Below are positions 31,477 to 41,431 of a stretch of DNA of 64,000 nucleotides, piece after piece. How positions within the stretch are numbered: the stretch's first letter is position 1; every line of letters begins with the position of its first letter. A program made the position numbers and the translations under genes. The notes under the pieces are model-generated. The model was not told the DNA's origin. It did not search any database and saw only the letters and a list, made by a program, of their open reading frames with translations. Origin of the DNA: Lysobacter silvisoli (GTDB taxonomy: Bacteria > Pseudomonadota > Gammaproteobacteria > Xanthomonadales > Xanthomonadaceae). Where the stretch lies: the NCBI RefSeq assembly GCF_003382365.1, contig NZ_QTSU01000002.1:248001-312000 (forward strand), in the 5' to 3' direction.

Positions 31477-32367
31477 TCAACGCAGCCAAGCCCGCACCGC
31501 CGCCACCGGAAACCGCAGCCAGATCGCCGCGAACACGCCCATGCGGGTCCACACGCCGCGACGGCCGTACTCGAACTTGCGGAAATAGCGCCACAGCCCG
31601 CGGTGCTTGTGCCACTCCACGAACAGCGGCCGCGAGCGGCTGGACACGCCACGCACGTGCAGCACGCGAACGTGGTTGGCCACCGCCACCGCGGCGCCGG
31701 CCTCGCGCGCGCGCCGGCACAGGTCCAGGTCTTCGGCGTGCAGGCGGTAGCCCTCGTCGAAGCCGCCCAGATGCGCGTACAGCGCGCGCGGCATCAGCAT
31801 CAGCGCGCCGGACACGGCCTGCACGCGCTGCAGCGCCTGGGTGTCGTCGGGCTCCAGGTTCATCGGCGGCGGCGAGGAGAAACGCAGCGCAGCGGCGAGC
31901 ATGGCGGCGAAGTCGGGATCGTTGCGGCGCGCGGCGCCGTCGCGCTCGCCCTCGTCGTCGACCAGGTCGGCGCCCAGCAGCGCCGCGCCCAGCGGCTGCG
32001 CCAGCGCGCGCAGCCGCGCCAGCGCCTCGGGCTCGAGCAGGCAGTCGGGGTTGACGAAGGCCAGCCACGGCGCGCGCACCGCGCCCAGGTCGGCCACGCC
32101 CTGGTTGCAGCCCACGCCGAAGCCGGGGTTGTCGGGATTGTCGATGAAGCGCACGCGCGCATCGCCGGCGGCGTGGCGCTGCACGATCTCCAGCGTGCCG
32201 TCGCTGGAATGGTTGTCGACCACGCGGATCGCGACCACGCCTTCGGCCGCGCGCAGGCGGATCAGGCAGTCGTCGATGGTCGCCGCGCTCTGGTAGCTGA
32301 CCACCACCGCGGCGATGCCGTCGCGCGGGTCGGTGGCGGGAGCGTCGGTGTCAGTGGAAGAGGTCAC
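31477..32367 (-). CDS. Family 2 glycosyltransferase (rhamnosyltransferase-like)
   Basis: The 296-residue product has a GT-A fold: AAVVVSYQSAATIDDCLIRL, VVDNHSSDGT, NPGFGVGCNQG and the metal-binding FVNPDCLL. HAEDLDLCRRAREAG serves as the acidic acceptor motif. This pattern is common in WbbL-type sugar transferases that build O-antigen or other surface glycans. Its start overlaps the end of the next upstream glycosyltransferase by 17 bases, so the two are coupled. Confidence 0.88.
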   Translation of the reverse strand: MTSSTDTDAPATDPRDGIAAVVVSYQSAATIDDCLIRLRAAEGVVAIRVVDNHSSDGTLEIVQRHAAGDARVRFIDNPDNPGFGVGCNQGVADLGAVRAPWLAFVNPDCLLEPEALARLRALAQPLGAALLGADLVDDEGERDGAARRNDPDFAAMLAAALRFSSPPPMNLEPDDTQALQRVQAVSGALMLMPRALYAHLGGFDEGYRLHAEDLDLCRRAREAGAAVAVANHVRVLHVRGVSSRSRPLFVEWHKHRGLWRYFRKFEYGRRGVWTRMGVFAAIWLRFPVAAVRAWLR

Positions 32368-33184
32368 GTTGCGGATCCGGTGGGCCCACGCCCGCTAGCA
32401 GTTCGGTCAGTCGTTCGCGCGAGCCGCGCAGCGGATCGCTCATGAGGAAGCCGGCCAGGCGCGCGTGCCAGTCCGGCCAGCGCACCGCCAAGGTGTCCAT
32501 GTCGCCATCGCCGGGCACGCCCTCGCCGTGGCGCGCGACGAAGGCGCTGTCGCACAGCACATTACGCCAGCCCAACCCGGACAGGCGCAGCGACAGGTCG
32601 ATCAGCGCCGCATACCAGGAACCGTAGCTGGCGCCGTCGACGCCGCCGGCGCGCTTGCGTGCGCTGCCGCGCAGCAGCACCGCGTGGCCGATCGCCGCCG
32701 GCAGTTCGGGATACAGCGTGGGCATGCCCTGCGCCGCGCGCGCCAGCCGGTCCAGATCGGCCGGCAGCGGATCGATCTCGCCGATGCGCGGCCAGGACGC
32801 GGCCTCGCCGGCGTTGCTCCAGGGCGTGGCGGTGGCGATCGCGCGGTCGGCGGCCAGGCAGCCGCTGAGCCGGCTCAGCCAGCCGGGCGCGGGCACGGCG
32901 TCGGGCGCGAGCACCGCCACGTCGGCATCGCCGCATACGTCCAGCGCCTCGCCCAGATGCGCGGCTTCGCCGATCGGGCGCTGGCGCCGGGTGTAGTCGG
33001 CCTTGAGCGGGGTGCGCGCCATCCAGCGTTCGACGATGGCGTGGCCGCGCGGCCCGGCCTGGGCGTCGTCGGCCAGCCACACCCGCGTGCCCGGCGGCGT
33101 GCACAGGTCCAGCGCGGCCAGGCAGGCGTCGAGCGCGTCGTCGTCGACGCCGACCGGGACCACGACGATGGGCAGTTCGTGCAT
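32351..33184 (-). CDS. Glycosyltransferase-like protein
   Basis: The 277-residue product begins MHELPIVVVPVGVDDDALDACLAAL and contains RVWLADDAQAGPRGHAIVERW, VAVLAPDAVPAPGWL and ATATPWSNAGE, the outline of a GT-A family 2 fold. The usual DXD is replaced by APDAV, so activity or donor use may differ from its partner. It lies between the secretin gene and a second glycosyltransferase and probably ends the secretion operon transcript. Confidence 0.7.
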   Translation of the reverse strand: MHELPIVVVPVGVDDDALDACLAALDLCTPPGTRVWLADDAQAGPRGHAIVERWMARTPLKADYTRRQRPIGEAAHLGEALDVCGDADVAVLAPDAVPAPGWLSRLSGCLAADRAIATATPWSNAGEAASWPRIGEIDPLPADLDRLARAAQGMPTLYPELPAAIGHAVLLRGSARKRAGGVDGASYGSWYAALIDLSLRLSGLGWRNVLCDSAFVARHGEGVPGDGDMDTLAVRWPDWHARLAGFLMSDPLRGSRERLTELLAGVGPPDPQRDLFH

Positions 33185-33248
33185 GGCGCAGACGATCCGC
33201 GATCGCTCGACGCTTCGTCAAGCCAGCTCCGTCAAGCCGCGGCCGCCC

Positions 33249-35462
33249 TCAACGCTTGGGCGGCCTGGGCTGCAGCGGTTCCAGCGCGCGGAAACGGCGG
33301 CCGTATTCGTCGGTCAGGTTCCGCGCTTCCTGCGGATTGCGCACGATGGTCGGGGTCAGCAGGATGATGGTTTCCAGGCGCTCGTTGGTCGAGGACTGGC
33401 GGCCGAACAGCCCGCCGATCACCGGAATCCGGCTCAAGCCCGGAAAACCCGAGGAACCGCGGCCGAGCTGGTCGCTGATCAGGCCGGCCATCAGCACCGT
33501 GTCGCCGCTCTGGATCGCCGCCTCGGTCTTGAGCTTGCGGGTGTCGATGCGGACGTTGCCGTTGCGGTCGGGATTGCCGGTCGGACTGCTCACTTCCTGC
33601 ACGATGTCCAGGAACACCATGCCGTCCTTGCTCACGCGCGGACGCACCTTGAGGATGATGCCGGTGTCCAGGTACTGCACCTGGCTGTAGGTGTTGTCGT
33701 TGTTCGAACCCGGATTGACCGTGACCGAGGAGATCGGAATGCGGCTGCCGACGTTGAGCGTGGCCTCGGCGTTGTTGCGCACCAGCACCGACGGCGACTG
33801 CAGCAGCTTGACGTCGGTGACCGCGTCCAGCGCGCTGATCACCGCCGCGGCGTTGCGGCCGAGGAAGGTCCAGCCCAGGCCGCCGGTGCCGTTGGTGGTG
33901 TCCACCGGCTTGATGCTGCCGGCCAGGGTGCTCCAGGTGGTGCGGCCGACCGCATCGGGCAGGCCGTTGTCGGTGACCGCGCGCTCGAAGAACCAGTTCA
34001 CGCCGTAGGCCAGGTCGCCGCGCAGCTGCACCGTGGCCACCTGCGCCTCGATGTGCACCTGCATCGGCATGACGTCGAGCTTGTCGATCACGTCGCGGAT
34101 CGAGCGCCAGGCGCCGGGGCTGCTGCGCACCAGCAGCGAGTTGGTCTCTTCCACCGCGGCCACGCCCACGCGCGCGCCGTCCACTTCCAGGGTCACGCTG
34201 CCGTTACCGCTCTGACGCGTGCCCAGCGACATCTCGCCGCCGCTGCCGCCGGTACCGCCGGTGCCGCCGTCCTTGCCGCCGATATTGGCGACCGAGCCGT
34301 TGCCGCCGTCCTGCAGCTCCACCGGGTCCAGGCCCGGCATCAGGCTGGTCGGCCCGCCGCCGCTGTCGCCGCCGCTGCCGCTGCGCCCGCCGAACACTTC
34401 CGACAGGCGCTGGGCCAGTTCCTTGGCCTTGATGTACTTGAGTTCGTAGGTGAATAGCTGGGTGTCGCCGCCGGCGCCGTCGATGCGCTCCAGCCACTGC
34501 TGGATGTCGTCCAGGTAGTCGGCCTGGGTGCTGATCACCAGCACCGCGTTGGCTCCTTCCAGCGGCATGAAGCGGAACATGCCGGCCACCGGCGACTTGC
34601 TCTGCTCGCCGAAGACCTTCTCCAGGTCGGCCACCACTTTGGTCGCCTTGCCCGACTGCAGCGGGAACACGCCCACCGACATGCCCGACAGCCAGTCGAC
34701 GTCGAAGATCTCGATGGTGCGCAGGTAGTTCTCCAGCTCGGCGCGGCTGCCGCCGATGCTGATCACGTTGCGCGCGCCGTCGACGTTGACGATGGCGTTG
34801 GGCCGCGCATAGGGCTTGAGGATCTTTTCCATCTCGGTGGCCGAGATGTAGCGCAGCGGCACGGTGCGCACTTCGAAGCCGCGCGCGGCCGAGGGCGCGC
34901 CGGTGCGCGGAGCGACGGTGCCGGCCAGGGCCTGGTCGGCGGGCACGATGTTGTAGCGGCCGCCGCTGTAGACCAGGCGCGCGTTGTTCCAGCCCAACAC
35001 CATTTCCAGCAGATTCATCGCCCCGGCGGCGCTGACCGGCTTGGGCGTGGCCAGGGTCACGGTGCCCTGCACGCCCGGCGCGATCACGTAGTTCTGGCCG
35101 AGCATGTCGCCGAGGATGGCCTTGACCACCGCGTGCAGCGACTCGCCTTCGAAATTGAAGGTGGCCGTGCCGCTGGTGGCGCCGATGCCCGGGGGCGCCT
35201 CGGCGGCCGCGCTGCGGTTGATGACCTGGCCGTTGCCGCGGCGGATCTGCGGCTTCGGGCCCTGCGGCTCCTCGTTCAAGGGCTGCGAGCTCACGCCGTC
35301 CGACGCGGGCGTGCCCGCGGTGGCGGCGCGGCCGCGCAGCGCGGCCGGGTCGGCATCGCGGCGCACGCTGGGCACCGGCGCGCTGGCGCAGGCGGCCAGC
35401 AGGCTGGCGATGGAAGCGGCGACGATGGCGCGCGACGCGATGGGGTTGTGACGTAGCTTCAT
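33249..35462 (-). CDS. gspD: Type II secretion outer-membrane secretin GspD (XpsD-like)
   Basis: GspD forms the outer-membrane channel of the type II secretion system. The 737-residue product has a signal peptide with lipobox LAAC (Cys25), so it should be a lipoprotein as XpsD is. Periplasmic N0-N3 domains follow, including GVQGTVTLATPKPVS and FEVRTVPLRYISATEM. A Gly/Ser-rich loop lies near residues 370-410 (GGRSGSGGDSGG, GGTGGTGGSGG), and the C-terminal secretin domain contains VGSRIPISSVTVN, VRPRVSKDGMVFLDI and IPVIGGLFG. It is the last gsp gene of the operon. Confidence 0.95.
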   Translation of the reverse strand: MKLRHNPIASRAIVAASIASLLAACASAPVPSVRRDADPAALRGRAATAGTPASDGVSSQPLNEEPQGPKPQIRRGNGQVINRSAAAEAPPGIGATSGTATFNFEGESLHAVVKAILGDMLGQNYVIAPGVQGTVTLATPKPVSAAGAMNLLEMVLGWNNARLVYSGGRYNIVPADQALAGTVAPRTGAPSAARGFEVRTVPLRYISATEMEKILKPYARPNAIVNVDGARNVISIGGSRAELENYLRTIEIFDVDWLSGMSVGVFPLQSGKATKVVADLEKVFGEQSKSPVAGMFRFMPLEGANAVLVISTQADYLDDIQQWLERIDGAGGDTQLFTYELKYIKAKELAQRLSEVFGGRSGSGGDSGGGPTSLMPGLDPVELQDGGNGSVANIGGKDGGTGGTGGSGGEMSLGTRQSGNGSVTLEVDGARVGVAAVEETNSLLVRSSPGAWRSIRDVIDKLDVMPMQVHIEAQVATVQLRGDLAYGVNWFFERAVTDNGLPDAVGRTTWSTLAGSIKPVDTTNGTGGLGWTFLGRNAAAVISALDAVTDVKLLQSPSVLVRNNAEATLNVGSRIPISSVTVNPGSNNDNTYSQVQYLDTGIILKVRPRVSKDGMVFLDIVQEVSSPTGNPDRNGNVRIDTRKLKTEAAIQSGDTVLMAGLISDQLGRGSSGFPGLSRIPVIGGLFGRQSSTNERLETIILLTPTIVRNPQEARNLTDEYGRRFRALEPLQPRPPKR

Positions 35463-35472
35463 GCGTTCACTC

Positions 35473-36300
35473 TCACGGCGTCTTGGCCGGGGGTTGCTGT
35501 TGCTGTTGCTGCCGCAATTGGGCGCGACGCGCCTCGATCCGTTTGCGGATGGCTTCCATTTGCGCCTGCTCGGTCATCGGCTGGTTGCCCGATGTGTCGA
35601 CGACGGGTCCTACGGAATTGGTGACCGGGCCAGGCGCCGGCGGCGGCGCCGGTACCGGCGCCTGGTTGGGCGGCCGCACGGGTTGCTGCGGGCGCGGCGC
35701 CTGCGTGGGCGGCTGCGCCGCGACCGAGCCCGGCCCGGTGGTCTGCGGCGGCGCGGCGGCCGGCGGCACCGCCACCGCCGTCGGCGGCTGGCCGCCCTGG
35801 CCGTTGAAGATGCGCAGGTCCATTTCGCGCCGGCCCTCGGGGCCCTCGAACACGGCCTTGCGCGGGTCCAACGAGGTCAAACGCCAAGCGGGGTGCGATT
35901 CGGGCACTTCGCCCAGCTTGACCCGCACCGACTCGCTGCCGTCGGCCGGCTGCAGGATCGCCATCTGCACCTGCGGGGTGATCAGCACGCTGGTCAGCAC
36001 GTAGTCGAAGGTGTTGGCCTGCGCGGCCTCGTCGCCCTTGCCCTGGACGAAGAACGCGCGCGGACGGCGGTCTTCCATCAGCAGCGGGCGGTTGGCGATT
36101 TCGGCGTATTGGGTGATCGGCCCCAGGCGCGGCTTGGCCGGCGCGCGCAGCTGCGGCAGGGCCTGGCTCAGGCTGGGGTCCGGATCGAGCAGCTGCGCCT
36201 GCCGGCCCATGCCGGCCAGCGCCAGCAGCCAGGACAGCACGGCCCAGCCGGCCACGGCGGCCAGCAGCCAGGTGCGCGGGGTGGCGGCGTCAAGGCGCAT
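35473..36300 (-). CDS. xpsN: Type II secretion inner-membrane component XpsN (GspC/GspN-like)
   Basis: Position (between gspM and gspD) and topology match Xanthomonas XpsN. The 275-residue product has one N-terminal membrane helix (about residues 11-29). A periplasmic domain around 60-170 (YAEIANRPLLMEDRRP, TFDYVLTSVLITPQVQMAIL, KLGEVPESHPAWRLTSLD) resembles the HR domain of GspC, which contacts the secretin. The C-terminal third is Pro-rich and ends in a Gln run (LRQQQQQQP). There is no PDZ domain. No separate gspC is seen in the operon, so this gene may fill that role. Confidence 0.78.
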   Translation of the reverse strand: MRLDAATPRTWLLAAVAGWAVLSWLLALAGMGRQAQLLDPDPSLSQALPQLRAPAKPRLGPITQYAEIANRPLLMEDRRPRAFFVQGKGDEAAQANTFDYVLTSVLITPQVQMAILQPADGSESVRVKLGEVPESHPAWRLTSLDPRKAVFEGPEGRREMDLRIFNGQGGQPPTAVAVPPAAAPPQTTGPGSVAAQPPTQAPRPQQPVRPPNQAPVPAPPPAPGPVTNSVGPVVDTSGNQPMTEQAQMEAIRKRIEARRAQLRQQQQQQPPAKTP

Positions 36301-36973
36301 CGTCGGCCCCCGGCATGTCGACGTTGGGCGCGGCGTTGCGCGCCTGCGCGGGCGCCGCGGCGGCGGGGCCGGGGCGCAGGTAACCGTACAGGTCGAAGCT
36401 CACGTCCAGGCCGCCGTCGGACGAGGGCCGGCCGGTGCCCGGCACGAAGTAGCCGCGCGCCGAGAGCAGGTTGAGGTTGCCGACGAACAGCCGCGGCGAA
36501 CCGGTTTCCAGGGTGTGCAGCACCGTCGCGGTTTCGCTGGTGCCGCAGCGCAGGCGCACCTGCACCACCACGCGCGCGTAGCGGTCGCGGCGCGCGTCGG
36601 CCAGCGGCGAGCGGTTGTCGATGCGGCAGCTGCGGTTGCCCGGGCTGGCCTGCTGGACCACGTTCTCCAGGCGCTGCACCAGCGCGGCGCTGGCCAGTTC
36701 GGCGCTGGCTTCGGGCAGGAAGCCCGGCTGGCCGGCCAGTTGCTGGCGCACCTGCTGCAGGCGCTGCTCGACCACGGTCTTCTGCTGCAGCTGCATGCGC
36801 TGGCGCAGTTCGCGCTCGCGCAGCGTTTCCACGCGTTCGTTGGCTTCCAGCATCGGCACCGTCCACCAGGGGTGGATCAGCACCGCATAGGCCAGCGCCA
36901 GCGCGGCCAGCAGCAGGCCCAGCGCCGCCCAGCGGTCGCGTTCGATGCCGAACAGGCGCGCGTCACTGGCCAC
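36290..36973 (-). CDS. gspM: Type II secretion protein GspM
   Basis: GspM is an inner-membrane partner of GspL in the assembly platform. I prefer the GTG at 36973, which has GGAGG seven bases upstream and overlaps the gspL stop by 11 bases, giving 227 residues beginning [15 protein letters not shown]. One membrane helix (about residues 16-34) is followed by a coiled-coil region and a periplasmic ferredoxin-like domain (YARVVVQVRLRCGT). An ATG at 37012 would give 240 residues. Confidence 0.85.
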   Translation of the reverse strand: MASDARLFGIERDRWAALGLLLAALALAYAVLIHPWWTVPMLEANERVETLRERELRQRMQLQQKTVVEQRLQQVRQQLAGQPGFLPEASAELASAALVQRLENVVQQASPGNRSCRIDNRSPLADARRDRYARVVVQVRLRCGTSETATVLHTLETGSPRLFVGNLNLLSARGYFVPGTGRPSSDGGLDVSFDLYGYLRPGPAAAAPAQARNAAPNVDMPGADDAP

Positions 36974-38180
36974 GAGCGGCCTCCGTGCGCGGCGGACCGC
37001 TTTGAACGGCACCGATCTCGGCGGTCAGGGTGAAACGGTCGCGGCCGGTGGTGGGATCGGGCTGGACCGCGCCGGTCAGCGCCGGCGTGCGCCACAGCGG
37101 CGTGCCCTGCATGCGCGCGATCAGCGAGGACGCTTCGCGGCTCAGCCCCATCACCAGCAGGCTGTTGTCTTCGATGGCGAGCTTTTCCAGATAGGTGCTG
37201 TCGGGCAGGCGCTTGCTGAGTTCGTCGATCAGCTCCACCGTGCTCGGGCGCTCGGCGCGGGTGCGGTCCAGGAACGCCTGGCCTTCGATCAAACCGACCA
37301 GTTCCTGGCGCTTGGCCGCGACCTCGCGCGCTTCCTTGGCGTGCGAGGAAATCGTCTGCTGCAACTGGTCGGCGGCGGCGCGGCGGTTTTCCAGCAGTTG
37401 CCACAGGGTGGCGGCGATGCCGATCAGCGCGATCGCGGCCAGGGCCAGGTTCCAGGTGCGGAAGGGGTCGCTGTGGCGGCGGCGCTGCGCCGGCGCGAGC
37501 AGGTTCACGCCCAGCGGCGCGCCGTCGGCGCCGGCCACGTCCACGCCGGCCAGGGTGTCGGCCAGCGGCCCGACCGCGGCCAGCTGGGGATTCAGGGCCT
37601 GGCGCGGCACCGCGACCAGTTCGGCGTCGATCTGGCCGTCGCTCTCGCGCTTGCCCAGCACGCGCGCGTCGAAGGCCACCGCATCGGCGGCGAACGGGGT
37701 CTGCCGGTCGATCTCGAAGCCGACCACGTCGCGCAGGCGCTCGGCCGCGGCGGCCGGCAGCTGCAGGCGGCGGCGCAGGCTGCTGGCGGCGGGCAGCAGC
37801 AGCCAGCGCGGCAGGTCGGCCAGGCCGGTGGGCAGCAGCGGCGCCAGCGGGTCGCTGGGGCGCGCGGCGGTGGTGCCGGGCGCGGCCAGCGCGGCCAGGT
37901 CCGGGCCGCTGGCGTCGGCCAGGCCCGGCAGCACGCCCAGGTCGCGCAGTTCGGCGCCGCGTTGCAGGCGCAGCGTCAGCGCTTCGCCCTGCACCTGCAG
38001 CAGCAGGCGGCCGCGGTCCATGCCCAGCGCCTGGCGCGCGCGTTGCGGCAGCCAGGCCGCGAGATTGCGTCCCCACCACGACAAAAATCCGCCCGCGCCC
38101 GGCACCAGACGGGTGCCCAGGCGGCGTAACGGATGATCCGTCGACCAGCTTCCCGGCCGGCTTTCGACTTGCGAGTTCAT
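36963..38180 (-). CDS. gspL: Type II secretion protein GspL
   Basis: GspL links the cytoplasmic ATPase GspE to the inner-membrane platform. The 405-residue product from MNSQVESR (the ATGA overlap with gspK fixes the start at 38180) has an actin-like cytoplasmic domain with [24 protein letters not shown] membrane helix lies near residue 240 ([16 protein letters not shown]), followed by a PilN-like periplasmic domain ([20 protein letters not shown]). Confidence 0.92.
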   Translation of the reverse strand: MNSQVESRPGSWSTDHPLRRLGTRLVPGAGGFLSWWGRNLAAWLPQRARQALGMDRGRLLLQVQGEALTLRLQRGAELRDLGVLPGLADASGPDLAALAAPGTTAARPSDPLAPLLPTGLADLPRWLLLPAASSLRRRLQLPAAAAERLRDVVGFEIDRQTPFAADAVAFDARVLGKRESDGQIDAELVAVPRQALNPQLAAVGPLADTLAGVDVAGADGAPLGVNLLAPAQRRRHSDPFRTWNLALAAIALIGIAATLWQLLENRRAAADQLQQTISSHAKEAREVAAKRQELVGLIEGQAFLDRTRAERPSTVELIDELSKRLPDSTYLEKLAIEDNSLLVMGLSREASSLIARMQGTPLWRTPALTGAVQPDPTTGRDRFTLTAEIGAVQSGPPRTEAARGQ

Positions 38181-39088
38181 CGTGGTGAAGCTCCCTCCTC
38201 CCAACGCAGCGGCGTATAGGCCATGCCCGGCACGGCCCCTCCCCCCGCGCGCACGACTACCCGCAGTACCGACTCGCGGCCATCGGAGAGCCGCGCGCGG
38301 CTGTCGATACTATAGGTGCCGCTGCCTTCGCCGACGAGACCGGGCAGCTCGCCGGGTATGCCGGAGCCGGCTTCTGGCATGCCGTTACTGTTGCGGCGGT
38401 TACGTTGCGCCACCAATTCGGTGCCGTTCAGGCCCATCGCATCCAGCACCGGCCCGGCGGCGAACGCGGGATCGGGCTGGGCGCGACCGCTGTAGACGGT
38501 CAGGTAGGGCTCGAGCTTGGCGTACAAGGCCGGGGTGAAGCCCAGCACCTGCTGCAATTCGGCCACGCTTTCGAACTCCGCGTCCTTGGCGCCGTAGGGC
38601 AGCCCCGCGGAGGCGTAGTCGGGGTCTTCGGCGCCGCCGGCGATCTGGGTCAGCGGATCGGGATCGCGCCAGTCCATGATCGCCGAGGCCAGCTGCGCGG
38701 CGTCGGCCTGCTGTTCGATGCCGCCGGCGCTCTGGATCAGCGCGGTCAGCAGGTTGGCATCGGCCTGGTTCAGATCGACCTTGCCGTTCTCGTCGATCAG
38801 CTTCACTTCGACCCGCGCGCCGGCGTAGGACCAGCGGTACGCGGTGCCGTCCGGGCGCCACTGCAGGCGCGGATCGCTCTGGCCCACGCGGGTGAGCGCG
38901 TATTCCATGCCCGCGCGCGCGGCGTTCTGCGCGACCAGGCCGCGCGTGAGCACGCGCCCTTGCAGGTTCTCCACCCGCGCGGTCATGGCGAAGGCGCCGA
39001 CCAGCGCGGTGAGCATGGCGATCAACCACAGCACCAGCAGCAGCGCGGCGCCGCGTTGGTGATCACGCATGGCGGCGCGCACGCTCAC
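38177..39088 (-). CDS. gspK: Type II secretion minor pseudopilin GspK
   Basis: GspK caps the pseudopilus tip with GspI and GspJ. The 303-residue product has a short leader ending at Gly13 (DHQRG) followed by the hydrophobic [18 protein letters not shown]; like other GspK proteins it lacks the Glu at +5. The periplasmic domain has [19 protein letters not shown] and MDWRDPDP, typical of the family. It overlaps gspJ and gspL by four bases each. Confidence 0.93.
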   Translation of the reverse strand: MSVRAAMRDHQRGAALLLVLWLIAMLTALVGAFAMTARVENLQGRVLTRGLVAQNAARAGMEYALTRVGQSDPRLQWRPDGTAYRWSYAGARVEVKLIDENGKVDLNQADANLLTALIQSAGGIEQQADAAQLASAIMDWRDPDPLTQIAGGAEDPDYASAGLPYGAKDAEFESVAELQQVLGFTPALYAKLEPYLTVYSGRAQPDPAFAAGPVLDAMGLNGTELVAQRNRRNSNGMPEAGSGIPGELPGLVGEGSGTYSIDSRARLSDGRESVLRVVVRAGGGAVPGMAYTPLRWEEGASPR

Positions 39089-39732
39089 AGCTGCCCCGGC
39101 ACGATGCCGCGCGCCACGCCGGCGGCCAGCGGCAGCGACACCACCAGCGGCGGCCAGTCGCGGCCGTCGGCGTCGGTGAGTTCCACTTCCACCATCAGCG
39201 GCAGCAGTTCGGCGCTGGTCCAGCGCTCCTGCCAGTCGCCGAGCTTGCCGGTTTCATCCAGCGCGCGGTAACGGAAACGCGCCGATTTCAGCTGTTCCAC
39301 CAGCAGTTCCGGCGGACGCTCCTGTTCCTCTTCCACGGTCTGCCCGGCCAGCACCATCGACAGCGCCAGGGTCATGCGCGTGCGCTCGCCGTCGGACTCG
39401 ATCGCGAAGTCGTGCAGGTAGGGGCCGCCGCGGCCCAGGTAGTCGGGCAGGTCGGCGACGAAGCGCATGCGCTCGGGTTCGCCGATGAAACGCTGCGGGA
39501 CCGCGCTGGCCTGGTCGAAGCCGAACGCGACCGGGCGCGCGCCGGTCAGGCGCTTGCGCAGGAAATTCTCGACCGCGCGCTGGCGCTCGCTGCGCTGGGC
39601 GATGGACTCGCCGCGGGTCGCGGTCTGGGTCGCGGCCGAGAGCGTGGCGAAGGCCAGCGCCAGGCCCGCGGCCAGCAGCACCGTGGCCAGCAGCATTTCC
39701 ACCATGGTGAAACCGGCGGCGCGGCGGCTCAT
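39085..39732 (-). CDS. gspJ: Type II secretion minor pseudopilin GspJ
   Basis: The 215-residue product from MSRRAAG carries the prepilin-peptidase site G7|FTMVE followed by a hydrophobic helix. It contains the family features [17 protein letters not shown] and [15 protein letters not shown]. Its start overlaps the gspI stop. It forms the pseudopilus tip with GspI and GspK. Confidence 0.92.
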   Translation of the reverse strand: MSRRAAGFTMVEMLLATVLLAAGLALAFATLSAATQTATRGESIAQRSERQRAVENFLRKRLTGARPVAFGFDQASAVPQRFIGEPERMRFVADLPDYLGRGGPYLHDFAIESDGERTRMTLALSMVLAGQTVEEEQERPPELLVEQLKSARFRYRALDETGKLGDWQERWTSAELLPLMVEVELTDADGRDWPPLVVSLPLAAGVARGIVPGQL

Positions 39733-40190
39733 TGCATCACCGCCTCGGGGCCGGCCAACGCGGTGCGCAGGCTGCGCAACAGCAGGCGCTGGCCGGGACC
39801 GCCTTCGCCCCACTCCACCGCCAGGGTGATTTCGAACAATTGCGGACCGTTGACGTCCACCGGCTGCCGCGCCGCGGCCACCGCGCGATCGCGCCAGGGC
39901 CGCACGCCCAGGGTCCAGCGGTAGCGGCCATCTTCGAAGTCGCCGCTTTCCTGGCCCGGCGCCAGCGGCTGGCCCACGCCGACCTGATCCAGCAGCGACT
40001 GCGCGTGCAGCGCCGCGCGCCCGGCCTCGCCGGACATGCGCACCTGCCGGCTCGCGCCCGACAGCGTGCCCAGCAGCAGGGTCAGCGCGGCGGCGAGCAG
40101 GGCGAAGGCGATGATGACTTCGAGCAAGGTATAGCCGGCGGCGGCGCGCGGACCGCGCGGCGCACGACGGCGCAGGCCGGCCGCGCTCAT
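39729..40190 (-). CDS. gspI: Type II secretion minor pseudopilin GspI
   Basis: The 153-residue product has a basic leader and the cleavage site G19|YTLLE with the required Glu at +5, then a hydrophobic helix. The globular part includes GRYRWTLGVRPW and FEITLAVEW. GspI nucleates the tip complex. It overlaps its neighbours gspH and gspJ by four bases. Confidence 0.92.
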   Translation of the reverse strand: MSAAGLRRRAPRGPRAAAGYTLLEVIIAFALLAAALTLLLGTLSGASRQVRMSGEAGRAALHAQSLLDQVGVGQPLAPGQESGDFEDGRYRWTLGVRPWRDRAVAAARQPVDVNGPQLFEITLAVEWGEGGPGQRLLLRSLRTALAGPEAVMQ

Positions 40191-40729
40191 CGCCGCGCCT
40201 CCACACGCCGCAGCTTCACTTCGCCGGTCAGCCAGGCCACGTCCACGTTCCAGGCCGCGCGCTGGCTGGCGACCTGGATGCGCCCGCCGGTGGAGGCGCC
40301 GTCGTTGAAGAACGCGATCGCGCCCTGGCCGCGATTGGGCTGCAGTTGGCGCGCGCCGGTGAAGCTCACTTTCAAGGACTGCGGAATCTCGCCCGAGCGG
40401 CCGTCGGCGCCGCTCCAGGTATGCGCGGCCGGATCGATGGTGAAGGTTTGCTTGCGGCCGGTGGCGATGGCCTGGGTGCGGGCGTAGCGCAACTGCGCGG
40501 CCAGTTCCTTGGCGCTGCTGCGCAGCTGCATGCCGGACAGGCCGCCGCTGACCGCGAACGCGGCCAGCACGCCCAGTGCGGCGATCAGCGCCACCACCAG
40601 CAGCATTTCCAGCAGGCTGAAGCCGCGCGCCCTGCGACCGCCCGCGCCAAGACGCAGCGCCGCGCGCCGCGCGGCACTGCCCCCGTTCCCCTTCGCGGGG
40701 ACGGAAGGGCGATGCCGCGTCGAGCTCAT
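40187..40729 (-). CDS. gspH: Type II secretion minor pseudopilin GspH
   Basis: The 180-residue product has an unusually long 36-residue basic leader before the processing site G36|FSLLE, followed by a helix (MLLVVALIAALGVLAAFAV). The C-terminal domain resembles GspH (LRYARTQAIATGRKQTFTID, IAFFNDGASTGGRI). An internal start could shorten the leader. It lies five bases after gspG. Confidence 0.9.
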   Translation of the reverse strand: MSSTRHRPSVPAKGNGGSAARRAALRLGAGGRRARGFSLLEMLLVVALIAALGVLAAFAVSGGLSGMQLRSSAKELAAQLRYARTQAIATGRKQTFTIDPAAHTWSGADGRSGEIPQSLKVSFTGARQLQPNRGQGAIAFFNDGASTGGRIQVASQRAAWNVDVAWLTGEVKLRRVEARR

Positions 40730-40734
40730 GCGAT

Positions 40735-41178
40735 TTACTCGTACTTGATGTCGCCGTCGACGCTGGTGCCGCCGACCTTGCCGTCCTTGCCCAGGACGAT
40801 CAGGTCGAAGTCGCGGCCCTCGCCCGGCACCCGGTATTCCACCGCATGGCCCCAGGGATCCTTGAGGTCGCTTTCCTTCTTCACGTACGGGCCGAGCCAG
40901 CCGCTGGCGTCGGACGGCGCCTTGATCAGTTCGTCCAGCGAATTGGGCAGGCGGCCGGTGTCGTCCTTGAACGACTCGACCTTGATCGCCAGCGCTTCGA
41001 CCTGCGACTTGGCCAGCTTGAACTTGGCCTGGTCGCCGGCGCCGAACACCTTGGTGCCGACCACCGTCGCCACCAGGCCGATCAGCACGATCACGATGAT
41101 GATTTCGATCAGGCTCATGCCGCGCTGCAGGGCGGCGGACGGGCGGCGCAGGGAACGGGGATTTCGCATTTCGGTCAT
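40735..41178 (-). CDS. gspG: Type II secretion major pseudopilin GspG
   Basis: GspG is the main subunit of the pseudopilus that pushes substrates through the secretin. The 147-residue product has the site G20|MSLIE, the helix IIIVIVLIGLVATVVGTKVFG, and the C-terminal calcium-site region DPWGHAVEYRVPGEGRDFD. A 253-base gap separates it from gspF; I see no gene there, only GC-rich inverted repeats. Confidence 0.96.
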   Translation of the reverse strand: MTEMRNPRSLRRPSAALQRGMSLIEIIIVIVLIGLVATVVGTKVFGAGDQAKFKLAKSQVEALAIKVESFKDDTGRLPNSLDELIKAPSDASGWLGPYVKKESDLKDPWGHAVEYRVPGEGRDFDLIVLGKDGKVGGTSVDGDIKYE

Positions 41179-41431
41179 CCGTAGAAAGTGGGTTGCACAC
41201 AGAAGGCAATACCGCCGCCCCCGATTCCTTTACTCCGACCGCAGCGGGCGGAAGCCGGTTCCGCCGCGGCGTGGTCGATCCCGATTCTGTGCCGCGATGC
41301 CGTCGCCGGCTCAGCGGCGCCGGCGGCGGTACAGCTTGCGTTCAAAACGGCGGAACCGGCCGTGGCCGGCCCCGTGCCGTGCCGGCTGAACGGGGAACGG
41401 TGTCTCACTTTTCCACCCCCAACCGCCATCA

